In this document: in pieces, positions 27,814 to 38,300 of the stretch
How positions within the stretch are numbered: position 1 is the first letter of the stretch
How the letters are laid out: every line of letters begins with the position of its first letter
Assembly: GCA_016169945.1 (NCBI GenBank)
Contig: JADLSH010000363.1
Span: 3,548,501-3,612,500, forward strand
Direction: 5' to 3'
DNA from: Trachythela sp. YZ-2020
Lineage: Eukaryota > Cnidaria > Anthozoa > Malacalcyonacea > Clavulariidae
DNA length: 64,000 nt
The notes under the pieces: model-generated
Database searches by the model: none
What the model was told of the DNA's origin: nothing
The model's input: the letters and a program-made list of their open reading frames with translations, nothing else
Translations under genes and position numbers: made by a program

Positions 27814-28701
27814 ATGGCGAAGAAAAAAGTGAAAAGACTCGATGAAGATTTAGTACGTAAAGCAGCACGATTATTAAAAGGAGAAACATTGACAGAAAAT
27901 CAAAAAGAAGATTATGCATTACACGATAGTGTAAGAAAAAAATATAAACGTTTATCAATAAATGTCTCTAAGAAAAATGAACAATGGGCGATAGATTTAG
28001 CTGATATGAACGAATTAAAAAATTATAATTCTATGTATAGATATTGGCTTGTTGTAATAGATATATATTCAAGATATGTTTTTGTAAAATTATTAAAAAA
28101 TAAAACGTCAAATAATACTGGTAATAAATTTGAACAATTATTAAAAAAAAATAGTCCTGAAAAAATACAGTGTGACGAAGGAACTGAATTTCAAAAAATA
28201 CGAAAAGAATTAAGTAAAAAATACGGTTTTAAAGTATTCTCTACATACAATCGTGAAATTAAGGCGTCGCATGCTGAACGTGTTATACAAACATTAAAGA
28301 CTATGGTACGACGAGTTCTTACCGTAACAAATACATACAATTACAGCGATTATATGGATATAATTGTAGAACGTTACAACAATTCGCCTCATAAAGCATT
28401 ACATAATCTAACACCATATGATATATATTTTGGAAAAAAAGAATTTCCCGTACATAAAGATATTATAAAAAAATTGAATCATTTTAGAATTGAAAAAAAC
28501 GTATTAAAAATCGGTACGATTGTAAGAATTGTAAGGGCAAAAAATCACGGGTTTGAAAAATCAAGTTTACAACGATGGGTTAAAGAAAAATTTAAAATAT
28601 ATAAAGTATTTATTACCGATCCTATTACTTATATGTTGGTTGATCTACAAGGTGGTAAAATAAGTGGAAAATTTTATCGTGAAGAATTAAAAAAAATATG
28701 A
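27814..28701 (+). CDS. Retroviral-type (rve) integrase
   Basis: 295 residues. The RNase H-fold catalytic core begins at WAIDLADM (58-65; catalytic Asp61 or Asp64), followed by IDIYSRYVFV (82-91). The second Asp is Asp121 in CDEGTEF, and the Glu is Glu155 in SHAERVIQTLK. YNNSPHKALHNLTPYDIYFG is the usual post-core segment, and the C-terminus is a small strand-rich domain. No HHCC zinc motif is obvious in the short basic N-terminus. Joins element ends to host DNA. The stop overlaps the next start (ATGA). Confidence 0.93.
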   Translation: MAKKKVKRLDEDLVRKAARLLKGETLTENQKEDYALHDSVRKKYKRLSINVSKKNEQWAIDLADMNELKNYNSMYRYWLVVIDIYSRYVFVKLLKNKTSNNTGNKFEQLLKKNSPEKIQCDEGTEFQKIRKELSKKYGFKVFSTYNREIKASHAERVIQTLKTMVRRVLTVTNTYNYSDYMDIIVERYNNSPHKALHNLTPYDIYFGKKEFPVHKDIIKKLNHFRIEKNVLKIGTIVRIVRAKNHGFEKSSLQRWVKEKFKIYKVFITDPITYMLVDLQGGKISGKFYREELKKI

Positions 28702-29885
28702 ATTATATATTTCCAAGCAATACGATAGTATCGGATCGTACCAATTATACAAATGATTTTGTAATACCGTTATCTACATCTATTGACGCATTGAATACAA
28801 ATAAATATATGGAGGTTACAAACATTATGTATCCGGAAACCATTAAAAATATTGCTAGTGACGAATATAATTTTACGTTAGAATTTGATTACGATACTTT
28901 ATTTCGATTTAAACCGATGGATTTTAATAAATATGGTACTTATGCGCGTTTAATATTCAACGGATGTCTTAGTACTCTACGTTATGCATTAGATAAAATT
29001 GTTATTAAAAAGGGTGTATATAACATGCAAGAATTATTATACGTGATAAATACACATATAGAAGAATATGGTGTTAAACTTACTGAAAATACTAATGGTA
29101 AAATAACGTTGACGTGGAATGCTTATTTTGATTTATGGGTAAACCAACAAAAAACTATACAAAGCGATGTGATAGTAGGAAACAGTGAAGGTTATTATGA
29201 TTATTTCCTAGAAAAACATGGAGATAGTAGTAGTGTAAGCGAACGTGTTGAATATATTCAATATAAATCTTACGATTTTGGCGATTTGGATTATCACACG
29301 TATAATTACAGTCCTAATGTAATATCGAGTAAAGCTGGAGGCAGTTACTATGGTTTAAAATATAAAAATCAAAAATATCAACCTAAAAAAGGTCAAATAT
29401 TTGATGTCGACATATTTAGAAATGGTTTTTTTTCTAACGTGACAATTACGTTAACTTTATCGACAGGATTACAATACATGTTAGGATTTGAAAATAATAT
29501 AATCACACATACGGAAAAAATAATACGTGGCAACGATAATACAAAAAGCGATATGATATTAGGAGATGAAAAAAGAAATGAAAATGTATTTATTTATGAA
29601 GGAATTTTTTTACCTGATATAAAAGACGGTGTTAATAAAATGTTTATATATTGTGATCAAGTGGAAAATGTTGCTGTTGGAAATCACAATTCAGAATTAA
29701 TCGCTATCGTTCCTTTAAAATCGGAAGGAGATATTGGTGATGTGGATTATTATCAACCAGCAAAAAGTTTTAGAAAATTAAAAAAAAGTTATATCGATAA
29801 GATTCATTTTACCGTTAAAGACAGTTCTGGAGAATTAATAAAATTTGATCACGGTAGTGTGGAAATAGAAGCGTTAATACATTGA
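28698..29885 (+). CDS. Penton-like minor capsid protein candidate
   Basis: 395 residues. The N-terminus (FPSNT, then TNDFVIPLS, NKYMEVTNIMYPE) follows the layout of the Polinton virion protein whose N-terminal domain reads Phe-Pro-x-Asn-Thr, a Leu-Pro strand, then Glu-Val-x-x-x-x-Ile-x-Tyr-Pro. The remainder is strand-rich, compatible with a jelly roll. It sits between integrase and major capsid genes, as expected for a minor capsid gene. The assignment rests on N-terminal pattern and position. Confidence 0.55.
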   Translation: MNYIFPSNTIVSDRTNYTNDFVIPLSTSIDALNTNKYMEVTNIMYPETIKNIASDEYNFTLEFDYDTLFRFKPMDFNKYGTYARLIFNGCLSTLRYALDKIVIKKGVYNMQELLYVINTHIEEYGVKLTENTNGKITLTWNAYFDLWVNQQKTIQSDVIVGNSEGYYDYFLEKHGDSSSVSERVEYIQYKSYDFGDLDYHTYNYSPNVISSKAGGSYYGLKYKNQKYQPKKGQIFDVDIFRNGFFSNVTITLTLSTGLQYMLGFENNIITHTEKIIRGNDNTKSDMILGDEKRNENVFIYEGIFLPDIKDGVNKMFIYCDQVENVAVGNHNSELIAIVPLKSEGDIGDVDYYQPAKSFRKLKKSYIDKIHFTVKDSSGELIKFDHGSVEIEALIH

Positions 29886-29892
29886 TAAAAAA

Positions 29893-30501
29893 ATGTTGAA
29901 AATTGATTTAAAAGCAAATCGAAACAAAAGAAATTTAATCGAAATAGTCGATTATGACATACCATATCCGTTTAATACATATAAAGATAGAAAAATATAT
30001 TTTAGTTTAAAACATAGTAAACAGACAAATATTAAAGGAAATTTTTTTATATATTTTGGTAGAAAAATAGATCTTAATCATAAAGATTTTGCTTATAAAT
30101 TAAATGATGTAAAAACAAAAGACGGTGTATTAACCAATACTACAAAAATTACAGAAAACACTACGATTACACGTTATTCGTTTAATCCTGTGTATAATAG
30201 AACGCATAGTCATGTTGCTACTGGAGATCAAATAAAATTCGCTAATAAATTTACACAAGGTGACGAATTTGGTGTAAAACAAGATTTAGTTTTTCATCGT
30301 CGTTTTTTTTTATATATAAATAAAGATGAAAAACCTAAATATGATCGTGCAACACACATGCCTGCATGTCTTCTTACTTCGTTTGAAGAAATAAAAAACA
30401 ATTTTCAATTTTTTATGTTTTATGAAGATACCAGTTTAGGAAGTTTTTTACGTGAAAAAGTTACGTTATATATAAATTTGTATGAAGAAAAAGATATATA
30501 G
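29893..30501 (+). CDS. Probable virion protein, strand-rich (202 aa)
   Basis: Begins 8 bases after the penton-like gene. Alternating short strands and turns, with few helices. No Cys or signal sequence. Position within the capsid block and composition suggest a structural protein; no family recognised. Confidence 0.6.
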   Translation: MLKIDLKANRNKRNLIEIVDYDIPYPFNTYKDRKIYFSLKHSKQTNIKGNFFIYFGRKIDLNHKDFAYKLNDVKTKDGVLTNTTKITENTTITRYSFNPVYNRTHSHVATGDQIKFANKFTQGDEFGVKQDLVFHRRFFLYINKDEKPKYDRATHMPACLLTSFEEIKNNFQFFMFYEDTSLGSFLREKVTLYINLYEEKDI

Positions 30502-30512
30502 TAGCGGTAAAA

Positions 30513-30737
30513 ATGGATGTGGAAACATATGAACGTTTATTGTTAGGAGATTTAAAAGGCGTTCCATTTTCTAAAAATGCTTTTCGTATAAAAGGAAATA
30601 AACAAACGATAATTGAGAAAACCAAAGCCGATTTAACACCTCCTCCTAATATATCTTATAATAAAAAACGAAAGGTAAATACTAATAAAACACCACCAGA
30701 AATTAATAAAAAAATATTAGATAAAATTTTTAAATAA
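30513..30737 (+). CDS. Small basic virion-type protein (74 aa)
   Basis: The N-terminus is helical and acidic (MDVETYERLLLGDLKG). The rest is basic and proline-rich, ending in a Lys-rich helix. The stop overlaps the start of the pX-like gene (TAATG). It may be a minor core or membrane-lytic precursor; no direct evidence. Confidence 0.55.
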   Translation: MDVETYERLLLGDLKGVPFSKNAFRIKGNKQTIIEKTKADLTPPPNISYNKKRKVNTNKTPPEINKKILDKIFK

Positions 30738-30916
30738 TGGTTTATAAAAGAAGACGTCCAAGATATCAACGTGGTGCTGGCGCTTTTAGAGGAACAAAAC
30801 GTCAAAGAGGAAGAAAAACGAAACAAAAAGGTGGATTTGGTGCTGGTTTAGCTTTAGGAATGGCTTTACCGTTACTAACGGGGACATTAGGACAAATTAT
30901 GAAAGTTAATTTATAA
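30737..30916 (+). CDS. pX-like basic peptide precursor (59 aa)
   Basis: A short gene starting at the TAATG overlap. Very basic first half (VYKRRRPRYQRGAG, then RGTKRQRGRKTKQKGG) with candidate protease sites after Gly-Ala-Gly (13-15) and Gly-Gly (32-33). A hydrophobic C-terminal segment of about 25 residues (LALGMALPLLTGTLG) follows. This basic-Gly-Gly-hydrophobic layout is that of adenoviral pX/mu precursors, which condense DNA after protease cleavage. The fit with the adenain-type protease at 34008 supports the call. Confidence 0.7.
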   Translation: MVYKRRRPRYQRGAGAFRGTKRQRGRKTKQKGGFGAGLALGMALPLLTGTLGQIMKVNL

Positions 30917-31006
30917 TTAGGATATAAAAATGTGTAAAAAAATTAATAATAATATATATATATATTTTTCATACGGTCTTTTTTTATTTCTACAAAATTT
31001 ACAATC
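30917..31006 (+). promoter_or_regulatory. Probable major capsid promoter
   Basis: A 90-base gap with a TA repeat (about 30952-30964) 45 bases before the capsid ATG. It is the only non-coding gap in the capsid block, so a separate late promoter is likely. Confidence 0.4.
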
Positions 31007-32449
31007 ATGAGTAAACGTAAAAATGCAAGCGTTTCAATGCAACAAGAAGAATTAACAGAACAAAAACATGACGGTATTTTTATCGAACCGTTGGCTATGT
31101 TTGAAGGTTCTCCAATACAACAAATATTTGAAGGATATTTTGAAGAAACCATTTATGCGACACCCAATGATCCCTATAGCGATACGTACGAATTTCATCA
31201 TTCTTCGCAACCGACAGGATTAATTAAATTAGACGATGCAATGTTACAAGCAAAATTTCAACTTAGATTAGCAGCTGGTGGTCCTATGGCTGACGCGATT
31301 CAAGATGTTGTTCTATGCGTGCCGTGTCCTTTACGAACAATGTGGAAAACAAAAGAAATATTTTTAAATCACACGTTATTAAATCCTGCTAGTAATCACG
31401 AACACATATTAGCGTATTTAAAATTAATCACCACAGAAACACCTGATAATTACGAACAATCGCCCGAAATTAATATGGCGTATTATGATGTAGGCGGACA
31501 TATGAATCATAATGGCGGTGCTAATAATGATAATGGTGCTAATGTTGCGAAAGGAGTTATAGGTCTTTTTTATAATCGCGCTGACCCGGGTAATTTAGCA
31601 GCGTCAAAACTATTAAGTACAGTTGCAAAAAAACGTCACACACAATTATCGGGTACAGAAAGTGTTTATTTAGAAGATTTATTAGATGTTCCTATGTTTA
31701 ACGGTAACGGAAAAGACGTGTATATACCTAGTTCTTTTGATATAAAAATACGTCTTCAAAGAGCAAATTTTAATCATATTTTTATGGGAGCTGCAGCACA
31801 TGCGGCGACCGATAAACTACAAATGACAGAATTAAAACTTATTCTTCCTACACATAAACCCATAGAAAAGTTACGTCAAGCATTTAATAATGTCCTCGTC
31901 AATCATAACGCCGAATGTAAATTTTATACACACGAATGGCGTTTACGTTCCGAAACCATACCTCAGGGACAATCTTATTACCATGTTGGCAATCTTTTTA
32001 ACGGTTCCTACCCTACAAGATTATTTATCATGTTACAACAAGTTGCTAATTTTGACGGTAGTCTTATAACAAACCCGTTTGATTTTAAATGGAACGGTTT
32101 AAATATGGTAACAGTTAAAAAAAACAGTACCGTAGTAACACCGCAAATTAAAAATAGTCAACAAGGATATAATTTATTAAAGAAATATCTTAAACGAAAA
32201 TATTCGCCTATGCCGTTTAAATATGAAGATTATGAAGATGGTTATGCTATAATCATGTACGACTTATCTCCAAATCATGATTCCAATATGAACACGCTGC
32301 CTTTAAACACTACTGGTGATTTATCAGTTGAACTTAATTTTGATGATAATATAGGAGCAGGTGGTTTAAAAGCATTATTTGTCGGCGATTTTAGAAATCA
32401 AATTCAAGCATCGTATGTTCAAGAACCACGCACAATTTACGATTATTAA
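31007..32449 (+). CDS. Major capsid protein (double jelly-roll, hexon-like)
   Basis: 480 residues. The N-terminal region (GIFIEPLAMFEGSPIQQIF, then SSQPTGLIKLDDAMLQAKFQL, 70-86) and the later segment VLCVPCPLRTMWKTKEIFLN followed by HTLLNPASN match the order of conserved motifs of the Polinton capsid family: a Pro-Ile-x-Phe strand, Leu-x-x-x-x-Leu-x-Val, then Pro-x-x-x-x-x-x-Leu, a strand, Leu-Asn-x-x-Leu-x-x-Pro. The length is close to the family's lower end. Forms the icosahedral shell. It is the third-longest gene region of the core and is fully intact. Confidence 0.85.
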   Translation: MSKRKNASVSMQQEELTEQKHDGIFIEPLAMFEGSPIQQIFEGYFEETIYATPNDPYSDTYEFHHSSQPTGLIKLDDAMLQAKFQLRLAAGGPMADAIQDVVLCVPCPLRTMWKTKEIFLNHTLLNPASNHEHILAYLKLITTETPDNYEQSPEINMAYYDVGGHMNHNGGANNDNGANVAKGVIGLFYNRADPGNLAASKLLSTVAKKRHTQLSGTESVYLEDLLDVPMFNGNGKDVYIPSSFDIKIRLQRANFNHIFMGAAAHAATDKLQMTELKLILPTHKPIEKLRQAFNNVLVNHNAECKFYTHEWRLRSETIPQGQSYYHVGNLFNGSYPTRLFIMLQQVANFDGSLITNPFDFKWNGLNMVTVKKNSTVVTPQIKNSQQGYNLLKKYLKRKYSPMPFKYEDYEDGYAIIMYDLSPNHDSNMNTLPLNTTGDLSVELNFDDNIGAGGLKALFVGDFRNQIQASYVQEPRTIYDY

Positions 32450-32450
32450 A

Positions 32451-32651
32451 ATGCCTAAAGAAAAAAAATGTCGAAAGCATTGTAAAAACAGGGGAAAAAC
32501 ACCCCATAGATGTTATACAAATAAATATATACGTTCTAATAATCTTTGCGTTCATTATCCGTGTACAATTCCTATAAACAACATTCCTTTTAAAAAAGAA
32601 ATTATTGTTAAAAAACCTGCAATATCTACTTATGGAACAAATGGATTCTGA
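32451..32651 (+). CDS. Small Cys/His-rich protein (66 aa)
   Basis: Starts at ATG 32451, right after the capsid stop. CRKHCKNRGKTPHRC and CVHYPC give a possible small zinc fold. Its 3' end overlaps the start of the next gene by 20 bases. It may be a virion or assembly factor; unrecognised. Confidence 0.5.
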   Translation: MPKEKKCRKHCKNRGKTPHRCYTNKYIRSNNLCVHYPCTIPINNIPFKKEIIVKKPAISTYGTNGF

Positions 32652-33264
32652 TTCTGAAAAAGTAAACGAAGAAGAAGAAGAAGAAGAAGAAGAAGAAGAA
32701 GAAGAAGAAGAAGAAGAAGAAGAAGAAGAAGAAGAAGAAGAAGAAGAAGAAGAAGAAGAAGAAGAAGAAAAAGAAGAAGAAGAAGAAGAAAAAGAAAAAA
32801 ATAAAAATGAAAAAAAAATAGATGTAAATAAAGTAGAGGATGAGGAAATGTATGAAATAGATTTATTATCGTCAGACGATGAAGACGAATATAATGATAA
32901 TAATGCTATTAATTATGATGAAACTATATTAAAATTATTATCTTTAATTAATAATAAAAATAACAAAAATAAAGGCACTACATATGGTTTAGTAAAAAAA
33001 TTTCTTAAAGCATCCATAGAAAAAAAATATGAAATGCATGAACAACATAGTACAAAAATAGAAGAACGGTTAATATATATATCTAAAAATATTTTGACAA
33101 AAAATATACCTTTAAAGATAACAGATACCGAAACATATTTACTTAGAAAATTAGTAAAAAATAGATATAAAGAAACAGATAAAAAAGTAATGTTTATTGA
33201 AAATTTTCATTTGAATTCTGTATTTGAACGTGCTTTATCGTTATTAGAGAAAAATAAAAAATGA
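32632..33264 (+). CDS. Poly-glutamate protein
   Basis: The first plausible ATG is 32632 (MEQMDSDSEKV). A run of about 40 Glu with a few Lys is followed by an acidic segment (YEIDLLSSDDEDE) and a folded C-terminal domain of about 110 residues. The Glu run comes from a GAA microsatellite and probably varies in length between copies. The stop overlaps the next start (AATGA). Acidic virion or histone-binding roles are possible but unsupported. Confidence 0.6.
   Translation: MEQMDSDSEKVNEEEEEEEEEEEEEEEEEEEEEEEEEEEEEEEEEEKEEEEEEKEKNKNEKKIDVNKVEDEEMYEIDLLSSDDEDEYNDNNAINYDETILKLLSLINNKNNKNKGTTYGLVKKFLKASIEKKYEMHEQHSTKIEERLIYISKNILTKNIPLKITDTETYLLRKLVKNRYKETDKKVMFIENFHLNSVFERALSLLEKNKK
32668..32790 (+). 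repeat. (GAA)n microsatellite within coding sequence
   Basis: About 120 bases of nearly pure GAA, interrupted by AAA only near its end, encoding the poly-Glu tract. Confidence 0.95.
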
Positions 33265-34001
33265 ATAGTAGAACGATGTCAGTAGTAGATACTAGTAAAT
33301 TTAATAAACTTATGCAAATGATGGAAAATAAATATAAAAAAACAGAATTGTCTGATAGTATTAACAATCCTGAATTATCGGAATTATCAAAAACTGCTGA
33401 TAAAATGCGGACAGGTGGGAATATTAATGAAAAAGAAATGAATGCTGTACATTTTCTTAAAAAACGTGCAAAATATAAAAAAAGAAATGAAAATAATGAC
33501 GATGGTGGTGATGATGGTGATGGTGATGAAGATGGTGGTTATGGGGGTCTTAAGGAAAGAGAAATAACAGAAAAAAAATTAAAAAGATTTATAAAATCAA
33601 AAAATTTAACATTTAATAATATTAATAATGAAGATCTTATACGAGATTTAGCTCATAATTCAAGAGGACATTTTTTTACCGATAGAGAGCGTAGAAATGA
33701 CGCATTAAAAAAAATAAAAAAACATAATATGCCTGCTAGTTATTTAGTAAACAGAACGGCAATAGCTTATTACAAAAAACTACAAATTAATCCTACAACA
33801 CCGGAAACATCACACTCACGAATACCGGTACGTGCACGAAGTTCTAGTGTACCGTCAAGACAGGAAACACCGAGAAAAAGATCCGCTTTTCCTTATCCTA
33901 CTCCTCCTAGTGATAATGATGATTCTGATCTTACAACACATTTAAAAGATCGATTAAGAGGAAGACGAGATTTTAGATATTTTGGTAAAAAAAATAAATG
34001 A
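33261..34001 (+). CDS. Basic virion-type protein with KMRTGG site
   Basis: 246 residues from ATG 33261. An N-terminal helical part ends in KMRTGG (49-53), a possible protease site. The middle has a Gly/Asp-rich stretch (DGGDDGDGDEDGGYGG). The C-terminal third is Ser/Pro/Arg-rich (RSSSVPSRQETPRKRS) and ends basic. Lies 7 bases before the protease gene. A protease-processed scaffold or core protein is a reasonable inference. Confidence 0.6.
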   Translation: MNSRTMSVVDTSKFNKLMQMMENKYKKTELSDSINNPELSELSKTADKMRTGGNINEKEMNAVHFLKKRAKYKKRNENNDDGGDDGDGDEDGGYGGLKEREITEKKLKRFIKSKNLTFNNINNEDLIRDLAHNSRGHFFTDRERRNDALKKIKKHNMPASYLVNRTAIAYYKKLQINPTTPETSHSRIPVRARSSSVPSRQETPRKRSAFPYPTPPSDNDDSDLTTHLKDRLRGRRDFRYFGKKNK

Positions 34002-34007
34002 AAAATA

Positions 34008-34634
34008 ATGAAAAATAAATTAATTTGTTTTTTAAATCGGTTTTTGAATACAGACGAAGTGGATGATTTAGCCTACAACAACAAGATATTAAATAAATAT
34101 TTTATTGGGGCATATCCTGCAGATATTATACCACCGTTTAAAAAAACATGTTGTTGGATATGGAATATAGATAAAAGTGATCAACCAGGAACACATTGGA
34201 TAGCGATTTGGTTAAAAAACAATAAAATGATTTTTTTTGATAGTTATGGATATGATATAAAAAAATATAAACGGAAAATATGGTTAGATTTTGCTAAAAA
34301 AAATAATTTTTCAATTTCGTATTTTAATACAGGATTTTTACAAAATATACAAACTAAAACTTGTGGGACGTGGTCTTTACTCTTTTTATATCAACAATGT
34401 TATAATAATTCAAAAACAAAAAAAGAAAATTTTTTTATTTTTAATAAATATAGTAATTCTATGAGCAATTATAACGCTACCATATTAAAAAATACTTTTA
34501 AAAACGATGTAAAATTATTTGTAATTGCAAAATCTATTTTTAAACAACATATTATCAACGTGTACGAAAAGAAATGTAAAAATAATAAGCATACACAAGT
34601 TTGTAAAAATTTTATTTCTTATAATAAAATCTAA
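34008..34634 (+). CDS. Adenain-type cysteine protease (C5/ULP-like)
   Basis: 208 residues. The catalytic set appears in the right order: His63 in GTHWIAIW, Asp78 in IFFDSYG, Gln115 and Cys119 in IQTKTCGTW. The length matches adenoviral and Polinton maturation proteases (about 200). It would cut Gly-Gly sites in core and capsid precursors. Ends convergently with the ATPase gene, overlapping by four bases. Confidence 0.9.
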   Translation: MKNKLICFLNRFLNTDEVDDLAYNNKILNKYFIGAYPADIIPPFKKTCCWIWNIDKSDQPGTHWIAIWLKNNKMIFFDSYGYDIKKYKRKIWLDFAKKNNFSISYFNTGFLQNIQTKTCGTWSLLFLYQQCYNNSKTKKENFFIFNKYSNSMSNYNATILKNTFKNDVKLFVIAKSIFKQHIINVYEKKCKNNKHTQVCKNFISYNKI

Positions 34635-35335
34635 TTATATACAATAGTATGATCTTCAGGAAATATTTGCGTACGTATACGCGTATTCTCATGACTGTTT
34701 ATTTTTCCATCAATAACTATATATTTGTCACGATATTGTTTAATATCTTCACATATATCGTCTATACTAGATGAAGGAATATTTTTTTTCATTAATATTT
34801 TATGTATATTTTTATGATTATTATAATTATAAAATACTACATGATATTGCGAATTGTTATAAATTGTGTTTAAAACACCTAATTTATAAGAAGAATCTTG
34901 CGAAACAAAAATTAACGACATTTTACGATGATGACTATCGCGACATGCTAAATTATTTAAATTCCGTGTATTTTCTGCTCCTGTAGATTCTAACGTGGCC
35001 GTACCTGCATGCACCATTAAATCATCTAATACTAATAATGTATTCTCTCCTAATTTTTCTTCGATTTTTTCAATCGATGGAATGCCTTTGTTACAATTTA
35101 TAAATTCGCTTTCTTTTAAAAAACTTTCTTCTTTATTTTGTTCAATAATTGTTTTTATTTCGTCATACAAAGGTTGTTCGGTTGAATATAAATAAATCAA
35201 TTTGTCCGGTGTTGGTTCAATCATCACGTCAATATTTTCAATTATTTTTTTCACAAAATATGTTTTTCCACATTGTGTTGGTCCGGTTATGGTCATGGTA
35301 AAAGTATGTTCGAACGGTATTGCGACATTGTACAC
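34631..35335 (-). CDS. A32/FtsK-HerA type genome-packaging ATPase
   Basis: About 234 residues. Walker A is ITGPTQCGKT (16-25), Walker B is LLVLDDLM (100-107), and IFVSQDSS (142-149) carries the sensor Gln. The start is odd: the long frame opens with GTG at 35335, and the only ATG before Walker A is Met14, four residues ahead of the P-loop. The polymerase stop (TGA, 35339-35337) lies immediately upstream, so reinitiation or a non-AUG start is possible. Packages DNA into capsids. Confidence 0.88.
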   Translation of the reverse strand: MYNVAIPFEHTFTMTITGPTQCGKTYFVKKIIENIDVMIEPTPDKLIYLYSTEQPLYDEIKTIIEQNKEESFLKESEFINCNKGIPSIEKIEEKLGENTLLVLDDLMVHAGTATLESTGAENTRNLNNLACRDSHHRKMSLIFVSQDSSYKLGVLNTIYNNSQYHVVFYNYNNHKNIHKILMKKNIPSSSIDDICEDIKQYRDKYIVIDGKINSHENTRIRTQIFPEDHTIVYN

Positions 35336-35336
35336 A

Positions 35337-38300
35337 TCATCTTTCTATAAAACCAAAAGGAATAGTTGTAAAATCATCTTTTACAATTCGTTTATTAAAC
35401 GTAAAAGAAAATATTTTTTTTTCATCTTTTATAAAAATTTGCTGGTGGTTATGTCTGAAAAATTTACGTTTGTAATGAATAGTTATTTTTTGCTCATGAT
35501 CTTCTATACATCGTTTTAAACTTTCAAAATTTATTTTTACATTATACTCAGCATTTTTACCAAAACCTTTTACTAATGTTTTACACATGGTTTTTTTTTC
35601 TACAATTCCCGTTTTTGGATCCGTATACTCGTATTCGTTTGTAATATACGAATAACTTTTTGGTCCGGTAGAACAAAAATGTTTTATATATATTTCAGAA
35701 CAATTTTCCATAGATAATTCGTCGGTTAATTCACCAAGAAAATTTCCCGTTTTAACAGCCGGAGTGCTCAAATGTATACATGAATCGGTATCGTAGTATA
35801 ATACTTTATCAGCGCCGATCTTATTTAATAAATCTAATAATTTTAAACGAGCATACGTTGTTACATGTGCGGCTATAATCACATTACGATTTGGCATATT
35901 TGTAGCAACAGATTCTTTTTTTCGATACGTTACTCGCACTATTTTGTCGGAAATAAAATCCATAGTAGTCACATCATTTATATTATCGTTGAGTAAAGAT
36001 AATAAATCCGTATACGATTCTACAAAATCAACGACAACAACATTATCGTTTTGTGCCAATTTACCCCATAACGAATTAAGTAGTTTTTTTGCAATGGTAC
36101 GCAATGCCGAATTTTTTTTCAAATTGTTTTTATCTAATTGTATTCCTTCAATACGTGCAAAATCGGCTAAAAATTCATCGACGTCTTCGTCGGTTATACA
36201 TGTTTTTGGTATGCCTGAACTTTCTTGTTTAATTTTTAAAAAGGTATTCACATATTTTTCAAAAATTTTTGCTTTGCTTTCATAATTGTATATTTCAATA
36301 ATTTCAATCATTTTATATTTTTGCCGAATTGCTTCGTTCACTTCGGCTATACACCACGTACCGTATAGATAACGTTGGTTTTCATTATGTGTACATAAAG
36401 CCGTTTTCTCTATAGCACATGTTCGGCATAAAGGAAAAATTAATTTACCCTCTAATCGTATAGGTAATACGGGAAAATGTAGATTTTGCGGTGGTAATAT
36501 AACACATTTTATTATACCGATTGATTTTTTTAAATTTATTTTTATACATGCCTCATTTCCTACATGGACTGTCGGATGTTTTATAGGATAAAAACGGTTT
36601 TTTTGCATGTCCGAATATAACGAAGTAAAATCATGATATTTTATTTTCTTTCCAGTTTCTTCAACATCATAATGTAATACGGCTGGAGATGTACGACCAC
36701 CGTATAAAGCATCTTTTGGATTAAGGGGTAAATGATTAAACATTTCATTTTTTTTTTCGTTTAATTCTTTTTTTGTAAAATTATTTTCTTTTAAAAAATC
36801 ACATTCCCAAATTTCAACTACATTGTATCCATGCATTTTTAAAGCGTTTGTAAATCTTTTTGTTGAATTATTTAAAACATAAAACGTCTCATTCAACGCC
36901 GTATTATATTCGTTTAAATCATGACATTTTTTACATCCGTGCCAAAAACAACCGTGAAATTGATAGACGGTATTTGTCGTCTCACAATATCCGTCAACAA
37001 ACCGTCCTAATATTTTTTTCTCACCCTGTAACGATAACCTATAATGTATAGGTGTTGTAGCATGAATACCGTTTAGGTAGATTAAAGCCAATAAACTTTG
37101 ATTGACATTACCACGATACCCCGTTGCGGGTAATAAAGATAATTGGTTTTTTTCTAATTGATTAATTCTGTATACTTTTAAAGCGACGCCGGCTATTGTT
37201 ATACAATTTTTATCGTAAAAAGGTATCACGCTGCTTATTTCCTCTTGACTGTGTGCGAATAATATTGCTCCTTTTCTTAAAATATCCACATCTGTTTTAC
37301 AATAATAATATATTTCGTTTTCAAATATATACGGTTTTTGACTTTTTTCATCATACCACATATTAAATTTCTCAAGTTCTTTTTCATTCATTTTTGTTAA
37401 ATCGAAATATTTTTTATCTACAATATTCCCACGATAAGATAAATCGTAAAAATAATACGGATGATAACCTTTGACGAGCATGTCTTCAAATCCTAACGCT
37501 TCTGGAAATTTCGCTAATCTCATATCCAAAAATAAATAACTATCTAAAAATCGTATATTATAACAAGAAATTTTCATCGACATAATCTTATTTCCGTTCA
37601 TAACTAATTCGGGAACGATTTCTTTCACAACTAATAATTCATGTAGTACAAAAATAGTATCAAATCGACTCCCGTTATGAGCTATCCATGTTGATTCGGG
37701 ATGTTCGAGTACAAAATTTACAAAATTTTTTGAAACGTCATCTTTAATAACGTATTGACGATAACCGCAACATTCATTTTGCTCTATAGAATTATCTGAA
37801 AAATCTTCTTCGCCTTTTTCAAAAACATTATTTTTTACTACAAACGGTTTACGATCACACGCGTAACAACATTTTTGTATCACACAATAAAAAGGAATTA
37901 ATTCGCCGTCTTCATTTTCTTTTGTTTCAAAATCGTAAAAATATAACGTAGGATAAACAGGATTATCCGGTGCTTTAAGCGGTTTCATATAACATTTATG
38001 ATTTTTTTCATATTTCATACAACGATAACACATTTCTTTTTCACAATCATGAAGAACATAACGATCGGATTTTAGGAAAAAAAAACGAGGAACAGTTTTT
38101 CGACATGTTTTACAATAAAAAAATTGTTGACACGATGTTGAAGAATTTTTTTTCCTATGTTGATTTGTAAATATTTTAGCTGTTAAATGATTTTGAAAAC
38201 ATAATGCATTTGTAAATATAATATTACAATTAGTACATTCGTAATAAACACCTTCATTTTCGCATTTTTTAATCGACGAATAACATTTTTTACATGTAGA

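Noticed and set aside
35944..36285. Plus-strand frames opposite PolB
   Set aside because: Shadows of the polymerase gene in the other strand.
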